Assembly: GCF_014205215.1 (NCBI RefSeq)
Contig: NZ_JACHNC010000001.1
Span: 4,035,001-4,099,000 of the forward strand
Direction of reading: 5' to 3'
DNA length: 64,000 nt
Origin: Actinoplanes lobatus
GTDB lineage: Bacteria > Actinomycetota > Actinomycetes > Mycobacteriales > Micromonosporaceae
Shown here: in pieces, positions 45,688-54,083 of the stretch
Layout of the letters: every line of letters begins with the position of its first letter
How positions within the stretch are numbered: position 1 is the first letter of the stretch
Notes under the pieces: generated by a model
The model's input: only the letters and a program-made list of their open reading frames with translations
Told to the model about the DNA's origin: nothing
Databases searched by the model: none
Program-made: the position numbers and the translations under genes

Positions 45688-45711
45688 CGCCCGCGCCTTG
45701 CGGCGCGGGCG
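45688..45711. terminator. Bidirectional hairpin between convergent genes
   Basis: CGCCCGCGCC-TTGC-GGCGCGGGCG, a perfect 10-bp stem, lies directly before the cupin-like gene stop and downstream of the reductase gene. Confidence 0.65.
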
Positions 45712-45713
45712 GG

Positions 45714-46073
45714 TCAGCGGACGGCGTAGCCCGGGACGGACGGCCAGCGGACGGTGAGGACCACCGACTCCTCGGCGGCGAACCACGAGTGGTCGACGCC
45801 GCGCGGCCAGACCACGTAGTCGCCCTGCTTGTCGAGGACGACCGTGCGTTCCGGGAACTCCATGTGGAAGCAGCCGCTGATCAGCACCAGCAGGGCGGTC
45901 CGCTCCTCGCCGCGGACCCACTCGGCCCGCCGGTCGCCCCGCGGATGCCGGCCCCACTTGATCTCGACGTCGGTGCTGTGCCGGGGGTCGCCCTCCGGCT
46001 TGAAGTGCCCCAGCAGCCAGCCCCGCTCGGCGAGCGCGTCCGGGTCGGCGTTTCCCACATAGATCTCGCTCAT
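45714..46073 (-). CDS. Cupin-like small protein coupled to murL
   Basis: A 119-residue protein with a cupin-like beta pattern: TALLVLISGCFHMEFPERTV, then KQGDYVVWPRGVDHSWFAAE. Gly, His and Glu are placed roughly as in cupin motifs 1 and 2. The opening GNADPDALAERGWLLGHFKP is a recognisable conserved block. Its ATG overlaps the murL stop by 4 bp, so it is co-translated with the epimerase. Function unknown; a sensory or accessory role in the glutamate-epimerase step is inference. Confidence 0.7.
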   Translation of the reverse strand: MSEIYVGNADPDALAERGWLLGHFKPEGDPRHSTDVEIKWGRHPRGDRRAEWVRGEERTALLVLISGCFHMEFPERTVVLDKQGDYVVWPRGVDHSWFAAEESVVLTVRWPSVPGYAVR

Positions 46074-47377
46074 CCGGCGACCGCCTCGTCGAGGATCTTG
46101 CGGTAGGCGGGGGGCACGTGGTTCGGGCCGCCGGGGGTGAAGACGTCCGAGTGGGAGACCTCGGCCCACGCCGTCGCCGGCACGGCGGCGCGGAGCTCGG
46201 CCAGGACCGGCGCGCCGTCGGTCAGCATGGCGAGGGCGACCAGGCACTCCTCGGCCTCGCCGACGCACTCGAACGGCTTGTGCGCGTCGACGCCGAGCAG
46301 TTCCAGGAACCCGGCCGTCTGGGACGGGTCGGCGAACAGGTCCCGGCCGAAGATGTGCGCGAGCCGCTCGCGGTGCATGTGCGGGGCCATCGCCAGGAAG
46401 ACGAACCGGCACTTCGGACAGTCACCGCACCAGCGGGCCGTCGGGTCGTGCAACTTGAATGCCTTGTTACAGCTCGTAACAACATCATCGTACGCGGTGT
46501 GACCGGCGAACAGTTGGGCGATGTGCAGTTCGGACAGTGGGCGCAGCAGTGAGAAGTACGGGTCGGGCAGTCCCGAGTACGCCGTCACGGCGGCCCGCAG
46601 CAGCCCCTCCGCCTCGACGCCCTTGGACCACTGGTGGTTGACCTCGTGACCGTTCCAGATCAGGTTCGGGTCGGAGGCGGACCGCTCGTTCGACATCACC
46701 ACCGGGCCGAGCCCGTGCCAGACCGCGGTGGCGATGGCGATCAGCGAGTTGATCGCGGTGACCGGGATGTGCCCGTTCAGCGCCCCGGCCTTGTTGAGCT
46801 CGAAGAGCCGCGGGTCCAGCTTGCGGCGGGCGGCCAGCGCGGGCAGGCCGGAGGCGGCGTTCACCTTCTCGATCACCGGGTTCGGGTTGACCGAGAACGG
46901 CACCGGGTCGAGCCCGGCGGCGCGCAGGATCTCCAGCGTGACGATCGAGTCCTTGCCGCCGCCGACCGCGGAGAGCGGCCGGCCCCCGGCGATCCCGGTG
47001 GGCTCGGCGGCCGGGATCACACCCGGGGCCTCCACGGTCAGCTCCAGCACGTGCGGCAGCTGGTTGCGGTACGCGTACTCCGCCATGCCCTTGGTGTAGA
47101 CGGCCGTGAGGAAATCGGTGACCTGGGGTGGCACGGGTTTGGGCGCGACCACCCGGGCCGGCGCGCCGACCTTGAAGTAGCTCACCCCGGCCACCACGTG
47201 CAGCAGGTCGAGCACCCGGGTGAGCGCCTCCGGCACGGCCGGGTCGGCCGGCACCGGCAGCGTGATCGTCTCGGTGAAACGCAGTGGCTCCGGACCGTCC
47301 AGCAGGTAGTCGAACGTCGCCACCCCCGTCACCGGATCGAACGTGTACGAGGGGAACTGCATGACGTCGAACCGCAC
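46070..47377 (-). CDS. murL: UDP-MurNAc-L-Ala-L-Glu epimerase MurL
   Basis: A 435-residue enzyme of the MurL family, which converts the terminal L-Glu of UDP-MurNAc-L-Ala-L-Glu to D-Glu with ATP. A PP-loop-like motif SAVGGGKDSIVTLEI (about residues 136-150) and a cysteine cluster RWCGDCPKCRFV (possible metal site) fit the ATP-pyrophosphatase-type fold. It is divergent from murD2, which makes the L-Glu intermediate, as in Xanthomonas and Micromonospora. This pathway replaces the usual MurI racemase plus MurD route. GTG or ATG near 47377; overlaps the cupin gene downstream. Confidence 0.92.
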   Translation of the reverse strand: MRFDVMQFPSYTFDPVTGVATFDYLLDGPEPLRFTETITLPVPADPAVPEALTRVLDLLHVVAGVSYFKVGAPARVVAPKPVPPQVTDFLTAVYTKGMAEYAYRNQLPHVLELTVEAPGVIPAAEPTGIAGGRPLSAVGGGKDSIVTLEILRAAGLDPVPFSVNPNPVIEKVNAASGLPALAARRKLDPRLFELNKAGALNGHIPVTAINSLIAIATAVWHGLGPVVMSNERSASDPNLIWNGHEVNHQWSKGVEAEGLLRAAVTAYSGLPDPYFSLLRPLSELHIAQLFAGHTAYDDVVTSCNKAFKLHDPTARWCGDCPKCRFVFLAMAPHMHRERLAHIFGRDLFADPSQTAGFLELLGVDAHKPFECVGEAEECLVALAMLTDGAPVLAELRAAVPATAWAEVSHSDVFTPGGPNHVPPAYRKILDEAVAG

Positions 47378-47454
47378 CCGGAGTCTCCTTGCCTATGACC
47401 GAGGGGCAATATTAGTTCGGTCCGACGAGGTTCAACGCGAAGCGGGGAGACGAC

Positions 47455-48816
47455 GTGCGCCTGGCAGACCTGCGCGGCCGTTCGGTGGCGGTCTGGGGGA
47501 CCGGCCGGGAGGGCCGGGCCGCGGTGACCGCGATCGCCCGCCATCAGCCGTCCCGCCTGATCGCGGTCGACGACAGTGCCAATTATCTGTCCGTGGAGTG
47601 GACCGGCGAACTGGCCGAGCTGGCGCCGCTGGCCGGTGGCGAGCACGCCTTCGCGGCCCTGGCCAGCGCCGACGTGGTGGTCCGGTCGCCCGGGGTGCCG
47701 TCCACCCACCCGTTCATGGTCGAGCTGCGCGAGCGCGGGATCACGGTGACCGGCGGCAGCGCGCTGTGGATGGCCGAGCACGCCGCGAAGACCGTCGGGG
47801 TCACCGGCAGCAAGGGCAAGAGCACCACGTCCAGCCTGATCAGCCATCTGCTGGCGGCGGTCGGGCGGCCCAACGCGTACGGCGGGAACATCGGGGTGCC
47901 GCTGCTCGACATGCCCGAGGCGGAGCTGTACGTGCTGGAGCTGTCCAGCTACCAGTGCGCCGACCTGACCGACTCGCCGCGGGTGGCGGTGGTCACGTCG
48001 CTCTTCCCGGAGCACCTGGACGCGCACGGCGGCGAGCGGGAGTACTACCGGGACAAGCTGAACCTCCTCCGGCACGGCCCGGAGCTGATCGTGGTGAACG
48101 GCACCGACAAGCGGCTGCGCGACGAGATCCGCGGGGTCACCGACGCGGGCTGGTTCCCGCCGGTGCCGGCGGCCGCCGTGGACTCCCGGTTCCGGGTCGA
48201 GGACGGGCAGGTCTGGTGCAGTGACGAGCCGCTGTTCCCGCGGGACGCGCTGCGGCTCAAGGGCCGGCACAACGAGGGCAACCTGTGCGTCGCGCTGGCC
48301 GTGCTGGACGGCATGGGCGTGGACGTGGAGGCGGAGCGGGCGGTCGTCGAGGCGGCGGTCCGGTCCTTCCCGGGGCTGCCGCACCGGCTCGCCGAGATCG
48401 AGGACCCGTCCGGGCTGACGTTCGTCGACGACACCCTCTCGACGAGCCCGTACGCCGCCATGCACGCCATCGAGGCGTACGAGAACCGGCCACTCACCGT
48501 GCTCGTCGGCGGAAATGATCGCGGCCTCGACTACTCACCGTTACGTGACTTTCTGGCCGACCGGGAACTCACCGTGATCGGCCTGCCGGACAGCGGCCCC
48601 CGCATCCTGGAGGTGCTGGCCCGCCTGCCCCGGGTCCGCACCGAACCGGCCGAGGACCTGGTCGACGCCGTCCGCCTGGCCCGCAAGATCACCCCCGCCG
48701 GGGGAGTGGTGCTGCTGTCCCCGGCCGCGCCCAGCTACGGCCGCTTCCGCAACTTCGAGCACCGCTCCGAGGTCTTCGCCCAGGCGGTCCGCGAAACGGC
48801 GGAGGCGCAGGCGTAG
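47455..48816 (+). CDS. murD2: UDP-N-acetylmuramoyl-L-alanine--L-glutamate ligase MurD2
   Basis: A 453-residue Mur ligase. An N-terminal UDP-binding domain is followed by the ATP motif GVTGSKGKSTT (Lys122), the central ENxxxDH-like region (VVTSLFPEHLDAHGG) and a C-terminal domain. MurD2 adds L-glutamate instead of D-glutamate to UDP-MurNAc-L-Ala, and MurL then inverts it. The call over ordinary MurD rests on the murL neighbour and overall pattern. GTG 47455 follows GGGGAGA. Codon 363 is TTA, a very rare leucine codon in such GC-rich genomes. The 3' end is tandemly duplicated. Confidence 0.92.
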   Translation: MRLADLRGRSVAVWGTGREGRAAVTAIARHQPSRLIAVDDSANYLSVEWTGELAELAPLAGGEHAFAALASADVVVRSPGVPSTHPFMVELRERGITVTGGSALWMAEHAAKTVGVTGSKGKSTTSSLISHLLAAVGRPNAYGGNIGVPLLDMPEAELYVLELSSYQCADLTDSPRVAVVTSLFPEHLDAHGGEREYYRDKLNLLRHGPELIVVNGTDKRLRDEIRGVTDAGWFPPVPAAAVDSRFRVEDGQVWCSDEPLFPRDALRLKGRHNEGNLCVALAVLDGMGVDVEAERAVVEAAVRSFPGLPHRLAEIEDPSGLTFVDDTLSTSPYAAMHAIEAYENRPLTVLVGGNDRGLDYSPLRDFLADRELTVIGLPDSGPRILEVLARLPRVRTEPAEDLVDAVRLARKITPAGGVVLLSPAAPSYGRFRNFEHRSEVFAQAVRETAEAQA

Positions 48817-48861
48817 GCGGCGCGAAACGGCGGAGGCGCAGGCGTAGGCGGCGCGAAACGG
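48791..48861 (+). repeat. Tandem 31-bp copies of the murD2 3' end including its stop
   Basis: GCGAAACGGCGGAGGCGCAG followed by GCGTAGGCGGC repeats at 48791 and 48822, with a partial third copy (GCGAAACGG) at 48853. The first copy encodes the last residues (ETAEAQA) and the TAG of murD2. It is the same kind of echo as at the nfeD end. Confidence 0.95.
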
Positions 48862-48868
48862 CCGAGTC

Positions 48869-49420
48869 TCAGGCCGGCTGTGACACCGCCGTCGCCGGGA
48901 CGGGCGGCCCGGTCCGGACCTGGTAGAGCTCGACGCGGTCCGGCCCGGACTTCGCGACGAGCGTGGTGGTGACCGTGGTCGACACGAGCCGGGACGTGCG
49001 GACCTTCTCGTCCGGCTTCGGCTCGGGACACGGCGTGCCCGGCGCCGGGGGGACCGTGGTGCCGGAGATGCCGGCGTAGGCCTTGACGATCCGGAAGCCG
49101 GTGACGTCCCGCGTGCCCGGCTTGCGGGCCACCTTGACGGTGAGGAACTCCTTCGCGTCCTGGGCGGTGTGGACCGCCCGGAGCGGGCGGGCGCCGGCTC
49201 CTCCGCAGACCACCACGTAGGTGTCCTGAACCAGCCTCAGGTGCTCGAACTCCAGGCCTTTCGCCTTGGACCGCAGGGTGGCGGCGTCCCAGTCGAAGGC
49301 CTGCCGAACGTCCTCGGCGTCCACGAAACCGGTGTTGGTGCCGAAGTCGAAGGTGACTTTCGCGTGGGCGGGGCCGGGGAGAGCCAGGACCGCCATGACG
49401 ATCACCGATAACCATCGCAT
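48869..49420 (-). CDS. Secreted protein of unknown function
   Basis: A 183-residue protein with a Sec signal peptide (MRWLSVIVMAVLALPGPAHA, cleavage after AHA). The mature part is beta-rich, with two cysteines (VVVCGGAGA and TPCPEP) that may form a disulphide. A repeated strand pattern (DVRQAFDWDAATLRSKAKGL) is visible but I recognise no family. It is convergent with murD2. The 396-bp region upstream (49421-49816) is AT-rich and carries the control sites of the RpiR gene. Confidence 0.65.
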   Translation of the reverse strand: MRWLSVIVMAVLALPGPAHAKVTFDFGTNTGFVDAEDVRQAFDWDAATLRSKAKGLEFEHLRLVQDTYVVVCGGAGARPLRAVHTAQDAKEFLTVKVARKPGTRDVTGFRIVKAYAGISGTTVPPAPGTPCPEPKPDEKVRTSRLVSTTVTTTLVAKSGPDRVELYQVRTGPPVPATAVSQPA

Positions 49421-49572
49421 GCCTATTTCTCCTGAAATGAGAGCAATTGCCCCTATGCTGCCACTCCGGCGCTCACGGCGTACCGGAAATTTTTTTGATT
49501 TTGTTTCCGGTGTGACGGGAAGGTTTCAGCGCGTCACGGAGACCGGGCGATCGGGTGATCGCGCCTCGCCGA

Positions 49573-49588
49573 AATGGCCTAGTCCTTA
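49573..49588. promoter_or_regulatory. Degenerate DasR-like site (dre)
   Basis: AATGGCCTAGTCCTTA agrees with 10 of 16 positions of the streptomycete DasR consensus, including the central CTAG. It lies about 230 bp upstream of the amino-sugar uptake cluster. Weak by itself; context makes it worth noting. Confidence 0.25.
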
Positions 49589-49746
49589 TGGGCCGTTTGG
49601 CCGACCAAAAAAGGGCGCAATTCGGGCATGTGATGGCGGTCACGTCGTATCGGCCATTTGTGGATCGATGGCGGTCATCCGCCCCGCCGGAAACATCAGT
49701 TCATACGCCCTGCTCCGGTAACGGTTTGAAAACTTCCTTCACAGCC

Positions 49747-49780
49747 TTGACAGCAAGGGGCCGTTAGTAAGAACTTTTAC
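49747..49780 (+). promoter_or_regulatory. Promoter and possible operator of the RpiR-led cluster
   Basis: A consensus -35 TTGACA at 49747 has a poor -10 region (AGAACT) after 17 bp. The imperfect palindrome GTAAGAACTTTTAC (49767-49780) overlaps the -10 region, a natural place for autoregulation by the RpiR protein. The gene starts at 49817 after AAAGGG. Confidence 0.4.
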
Positions 49781-49816
49781 CGCGACAGTAAACAGTCCTT
49801 CCTGAAAGGGTGACCG

Positions 49817-50830
49817 ATGGCTGAGCCGGAGATGGACGGCGCCGCGTGGACCGCGGTGACCCCCTCGCTGGTTCGCGCCCACGCCGCTCTGAACAGGAGC
49901 AACGGGAGCGACCACGGGGGTGGGCGCACCACCGGATCGAACGGCGTGGACCATCCGCCCGTCGATGGGGTGCTCGCCCGGGTCAGGAAGTTGCTGCCGG
50001 ACTTCACCGGGGCGCTGCAACGGGTCGCCGAGCAGGTGCTCGCCGACCCCGCCGCGGCCTCCCGGGCCACCATCGTCGAGCTGGCCGAGCGCAGCGGCAC
50101 CTCGCCCGCGACGATCACCCGGTTCTGCCGGGCGGTCGGCTTCGACGGTTACGCGGACCTTCGCCTCGGCATCGCGGCGGAGACCGGCCGGGCCCGCTCG
50201 GCCGGCTGGACCGTGGACATCGGCCGGGAGATCCAGCCGAACGACCCGCTCGAGCGGGTCCTCGGCCAGATCATGGCGGCCGACACGCGGGCCATGCACG
50301 ACACCGCCACACTGCTCGACCTGGGCGAGGTGGAACGGGCCGCGGTGGCGATCGCCGCCGCGCCACGGGTGAACATCTTCGGCGCCAGCGGAAGCGCGCT
50401 GGTCGGCGAGGAGATGCAGTTCAGTCTGCACCGCATCGGCATTCCGGTGTGGGCCTGGACCGACGTGCACAACGGTCTGGCCAGCGCCGCCTTGTCGAGG
50501 CCCGGCGACGTCGCGCTCGGCATCTCGCACAGTGGCGAGACCGGCGAGACGATCGAGCTGCTCGCCGAGGCGAACAGCCGGGGCGCCACCACGATCGCGC
50601 TGACCAGTTTCCCCCGTTCCCCACTGGCCGAGCTCGCGGACATCGTCCTGCTCACCGCCACGCAGGCGACGACCTTCCGGCCGGACGCGCTCAGCGCCCG
50701 CCACCCCCAGCTGGTCGTTCTCGACCTGCTGTACGTCGCCGTCGCGCAACGAACCCACGAACGTTCGCACGCCGCGTTCCAGCGCACCGCCCAAGCGGTG
50801 CACGGGCACAAGGCCGCGAAAGACAGCTGA
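49817..50830 (+). CDS. MurR/RpiR-family transcriptional regulator
   Basis: A 337-residue regulator. After a 50-residue polar extension comes an RpiR HTH (about residues 58-130; ATIVELAERSGTSPATITRF). A SIS sugar-phosphate-binding domain (about 165-310; FGASGSALVGEEMQFSLHRI, ISHSGETGETIELL) follows. RpiR/MurR proteins respond to phosphosugars such as MurNAc-6-P or GlcNAc-6-P. It heads a cluster of two amino-sugar ABC transporters and lies 36 bp upstream of the first binding protein, so it is the probable local controller. Confidence 0.93.
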   Translation: MAEPEMDGAAWTAVTPSLVRAHAALNRSNGSDHGGGRTTGSNGVDHPPVDGVLARVRKLLPDFTGALQRVAEQVLADPAAASRATIVELAERSGTSPATITRFCRAVGFDGYADLRLGIAAETGRARSAGWTVDIGREIQPNDPLERVLGQIMAADTRAMHDTATLLDLGEVERAAVAIAAAPRVNIFGASGSALVGEEMQFSLHRIGIPVWAWTDVHNGLASAALSRPGDVALGISHSGETGETIELLAEANSRGATTIALTSFPRSPLAELADIVLLTATQATTFRPDALSARHPQLVVLDLLYVAVAQRTHERSHAAFQRTAQAVHGHKAAKDS

Positions 50831-50866
50831 ACCCTTAAAACGTATGAAATCCCCTCGGGAGGAAAT

Positions 50867-52180
50867 GTGAAGCGCAAGATCGCGGTTGCGGCGGCGCTCG
50901 CCGCGTCGCTGTTCGGTGCGGCCGCCTGCGGCAACTCCGGCAGCGACGAGGGTGCGACCTCGGCCAACGGCACGGTCGACGGCAAGGGCAAGACCATCAA
51001 GGTCTGGCTCATGGTCGACGCCGAGACCAGCTGGAAGGGCGTCGTCGAGGACGCCTCCAAGCGGTTCACCGAGGCCACCGGCGCGCAGGTGAACGTCGAG
51101 TACCAGCAGTGGGCCAACCACCTCACCAAGCTGGACGCGACGCTGGCCGGCTCGGACGTCCCGGACGTCGTCGAGCTGGGCAACACCGAGTTCTCCAAGT
51201 ACGTCTTCTCCGGCGGCTTCGCCGAGCTGAACAAGGGTGACTTCGAGAACTCCGGCACCTGGCTGTCCGGCCTCTCCGGCGCCTGTGAGTCCGAGGGCAA
51301 GACCTACTGCGTGCCCTACTACGCCGGTGCCCGCGTGATGATCTACCGCACCGACCTCTTCCAGAAGGCCGGCATCGCCGAGGCCCCGAAGACCTACGCC
51401 GACCTCCTCTCCGCGGCCGACAAGCTCCAGACCGGCAACGCGGCCGACAAGAAGTTCAGCGCGATCTACATGCCGGGCCAGTACTGGTACGCGGCCATGT
51501 CCTGGGTCAAGTCGACCGGCGGCGAGATCGCCAAGCAGGACGGCGACAAGTGGGTCGGCCAGCTCTCCACCCCGCAGTCGCAGGAGGGCCTCCAGCGCTG
51601 GGTCGACATGGTCAAGAAGTACTCGAAGGCCGACGTCACCAAGAACGAGAGCGAGCAGGCCGGCATCTTCTCGCAGGGCTCGGGCGGCATCTTCTACGGC
51701 AACGCCTGGGAGCAGGGTGTCGCCGAGGAGGTCCGCAAGGACCCGAACGACCCGAACTCCGAGCTGGTTCCGACCAAGGTCAAGGGCAAGCTCGCCGCCG
51801 CCCCGCTGCCCGAGGTGCCGTCCTTCCTCGGTGGCTCCAACCTGGGTGTGACCGCGAAGAGCGGCAACAAGGAGCTCGCCGCGCAGTGGGTCAAGTACTT
51901 CACCGACAGCAAGTCGATGGAGGGCCTGGTCAAGGCCAGCGCGCTGCCGAACGCGACCGCGCTGCTGGACAAGGCCGCCACGGACAACCCGAAGATCGCG
52001 CCGGCCGCGCTGTCCGCGAAGAACAGCTGGTTCCCGCCGAACGCCGAGAAGTGGGCCGACGTGGAGAAGGGCAACATCCTCCAGACCATGCTGACCGACA
52101 TCCTCACCGGCAAGAAGACGGTGGCCGACGGCGCCAAGTGGGCTGACGAGCAGATCGCCGCCACGCTCAACGAGGCCTGA
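50867..52180 (+). CDS. dasA: DasA-like chitobiose-binding lipoprotein
   Basis: A 437-residue solute-binding lipoprotein with a signal peptide ending in lipobox AAAC (Cys about 23). The mature sequence closely recalls streptomycete DasA, the N,N'-diacetylchitobiose receptor: KVWLMVDAETSWKGVVEDAS, VEYQQWANHLTKLDATLAG, YMPGQYWYAAMSW and FLGGSNLGVTAKS. GTG 50867 follows GGGAGGAAAT. The assignment to chitobiose is by similarity from memory; a related disaccharide is possible. The two permease genes follow after an intercistronic hairpin. Confidence 0.85.
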   Translation: MKRKIAVAAALAASLFGAAACGNSGSDEGATSANGTVDGKGKTIKVWLMVDAETSWKGVVEDASKRFTEATGAQVNVEYQQWANHLTKLDATLAGSDVPDVVELGNTEFSKYVFSGGFAELNKGDFENSGTWLSGLSGACESEGKTYCVPYYAGARVMIYRTDLFQKAGIAEAPKTYADLLSAADKLQTGNAADKKFSAIYMPGQYWYAAMSWVKSTGGEIAKQDGDKWVGQLSTPQSQEGLQRWVDMVKKYSKADVTKNESEQAGIFSQGSGGIFYGNAWEQGVAEEVRKDPNDPNSELVPTKVKGKLAAAPLPEVPSFLGGSNLGVTAKSGNKELAAQWVKYFTDSKSMEGLVKASALPNATALLDKAATDNPKIAPAALSAKNSWFPPNAEKWADVEKGNILQTMLTDILTGKKTVADGAKWADEQIAATLNEA

Positions 52181-52188
52181 TGACGCAT

Positions 52189-52216
52189 GTGCCGCCCGCC
52201 GTCGGGCGGGCGGCAC
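52189..52216 (+). other. Intercistronic hairpin between binding protein and permeases
   Basis: GTGCCGCCCGCC-GTCG-GGCGGGCGGCAC, a perfect 12-bp stem, lies 9 bp after the dasA-like stop and 9 bp before the permease ribosome-binding site. It probably protects the upstream mRNA or attenuates transcription, so that binding protein exceeds permease, as known for malE-malF and similar operons. Confidence 0.7.
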
Positions 52217-52235
52217 ACCGCACTGGAGGATCATG

Positions 52236-53210
52236 ATGCACGCCGTCGACTCCCGGCCCGCCCCGGCACAGGCGCCGCAGGCCACGCCGCCCAAGCCCGT
52301 CAAGCGGGTGCGCTCCCGTGGCCAGCGCGACTCCGGTGTCGCCTGGCTGCTCTCCCTGCCCACGCTGCTGATCCTGATCGCGATGCTGGGCTACCCGCTC
52401 TACCGCATGATCGTGCTGTCCTTCCAGAACATGCGGCTGCGGGAGCTGTTCTCCGGCGCCACCCCGCCGTGGGCCGGCGTCGACCAGTACACGAAGGCCC
52501 TCACCGACAGCGACTTCTGGGGCGTCGTCGCGCGGACCGCGGGCTTCACGGTCGTCTCGGTCGCCCTTTCGGTGCTGGCCGGGCTGGGCATCGCGCTGCT
52601 CATGCGCCGGGTCACCCGCGGCGTCCGGATGTTCATGATGATCGCGATGATGTTCGTCTGGGCCCTTCCCCAGCTCGTCGCCGCGCAGGCCTTCCGCTGG
52701 CTGACCGACTCGGACTTCGGCGTCCTCAACTACGTGCTCACCGAGCTGGGGCTGGACTACTCCTCCCACAGCTGGTTCGTCAACCCGTGGGAGGGCTGGG
52801 CGGTGATCACCGCGCTGGTGCTCTGGGCCGGCATCCCGTTCCTGGCGATCTCGCTGAGCGCCGGTCTCACCCAGGTGCCGAAGGAGCTCCTGGAGGCCGC
52901 CACGGTGGACGGCGCCAACCCCTGGCAGTCGTTGCGCAGCATCACCCTGCCGATCCTGAAGCCGCTGCTGATGATCGTCACCACGCTGTCGGTGATCTGG
53001 AACTTCGGCCTCTTCACCCAGAACTGGGCGCTGCGCGACGGTCACCCGGAGCCGGTCTACCAGACCCTGGCGACCTACTCCTACACGCAGGCGTTCGGGC
53101 GCTCCAACTACAGCTTCGGCTCGGCGATCTCGGTGATCACCGTGCTCCTGATGCTCGGCGTGATGGTCTTCTACATCCGCCAGATGTTCAAGATCGGAGA
53201 GGTGGACTGA
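52236..53210 (+). CDS. dasB: Sugar ABC transporter permease, DasB-like
   Basis: A 324-residue MalF-type permease. A Pro/Ala-rich cytoplasmic N-terminus (about 35 residues) precedes six membrane helices. The EAA loop that contacts the ATPase is LLEAATVDGANPWQSLRSIT with the expected Gly. ATG ATG at 52233/52236; the second is six bases from GGAGG and preferred. The stop overlaps the next ATG (TGATG). Confidence 0.88.
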   Translation: MHAVDSRPAPAQAPQATPPKPVKRVRSRGQRDSGVAWLLSLPTLLILIAMLGYPLYRMIVLSFQNMRLRELFSGATPPWAGVDQYTKALTDSDFWGVVARTAGFTVVSVALSVLAGLGIALLMRRVTRGVRMFMMIAMMFVWALPQLVAAQAFRWLTDSDFGVLNYVLTELGLDYSSHSWFVNPWEGWAVITALVLWAGIPFLAISLSAGLTQVPKELLEAATVDGANPWQSLRSITLPILKPLLMIVTTLSVIWNFGLFTQNWALRDGHPEPVYQTLATYSYTQAFGRSNYSFGSAISVITVLLMLGVMVFYIRQMFKIGEVD

Positions 53211-54067
53211 TGGCCCGCCATGACGATGGTGTGATCACCGTCGGACGCAGCCGCACCGGTACGTTCTTCGCGAACGCCACCGGCATCGTCTTCGGCCTGG
53301 CCATGATCTTCCCGGTGTACTGGGTGCTCATCACGGCGTTCAAGCCGGACCGCGAGGTCCGCAGTTTCACCCCCACCTTCTGGCCGCACGACTTCACACT
53401 GGACAACTTCAGGTCCGCGCTCGGCGAGGAGCTGTTCATCCCGAGCATGATCAACGGTCTGGTCATCACGGCGATGGCGGTGGCCGCGGCGCTGGTCGTG
53501 GGCTTCCTCGCGGCGCTCGCGATCGCCCGGTTCAGCTTCTACGGCCGCAAGGCGATCATCCTGGTCGTCCTGACCGTCCAGCTGGTGCCGTTCCTGGCCC
53601 TGCTCATCCCGCTCTTCCTGATGCTCCAGAGTGTCAACCTCACCAACACCCTCGTCGGCGTGGCGCTGGTCTACCTGGTGCTGCTGCTGCCGTACACGGT
53701 GTGGACGCTGCGCGGCTTCATCTCGGGCATCCCGCGGGAGCTGGACGAGGCCGCGATGATCGACGGCTGTACCCGGGCCCAGGTGTTCTGGCGGATCATC
53801 CTGCCGCTCACCGGTCCCGGTCTCGTCGCCACCTCGGTCTACGGGTTCATCCAGGCGTGGAACGAATTCATCATCATCAACACGCTGAACGACCCGACGA
53901 ACCAGAACCCGATGGCCTGGCTGCTCCACAACCAGACCGAACGTGGCACCGCATGGGGTCCCCTCATGGCCGGTGCGATCATCACCTCCATCCCGGTGGT
54001 GGTGTTCTTCCTCCTGATCCAGCGCAACATCGCCACCGGTTTGACGGCCGGCGCCGTCAAGGGCTGA
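53210..54067 (+). CDS. dasC: Sugar ABC transporter permease, DasC-like
   Basis: A 285-residue MalG-type permease with six transmembrane helices and the EAA loop ELDEAAMIDGCTRAQVFWRI. It pairs with the DasB-like permease, with a one-base overlap. No ATPase gene follows; in streptomycetes the shared MsiK ATPase energises such importers, so an msiK homologue is expected elsewhere. Confidence 0.88.
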   Translation: MARHDDGVITVGRSRTGTFFANATGIVFGLAMIFPVYWVLITAFKPDREVRSFTPTFWPHDFTLDNFRSALGEELFIPSMINGLVITAMAVAAALVVGFLAALAIARFSFYGRKAIILVVLTVQLVPFLALLIPLFLMLQSVNLTNTLVGVALVYLVLLLPYTVWTLRGFISGIPRELDEAAMIDGCTRAQVFWRIILPLTGPGLVATSVYGFIQAWNEFIIINTLNDPTNQNPMAWLLHNQTERGTAWGPLMAGAIITSIPVVVFFLLIQRNIATGLTAGAVKG

Positions 54068-54083
54068 ACCCGAAAGGACATCG

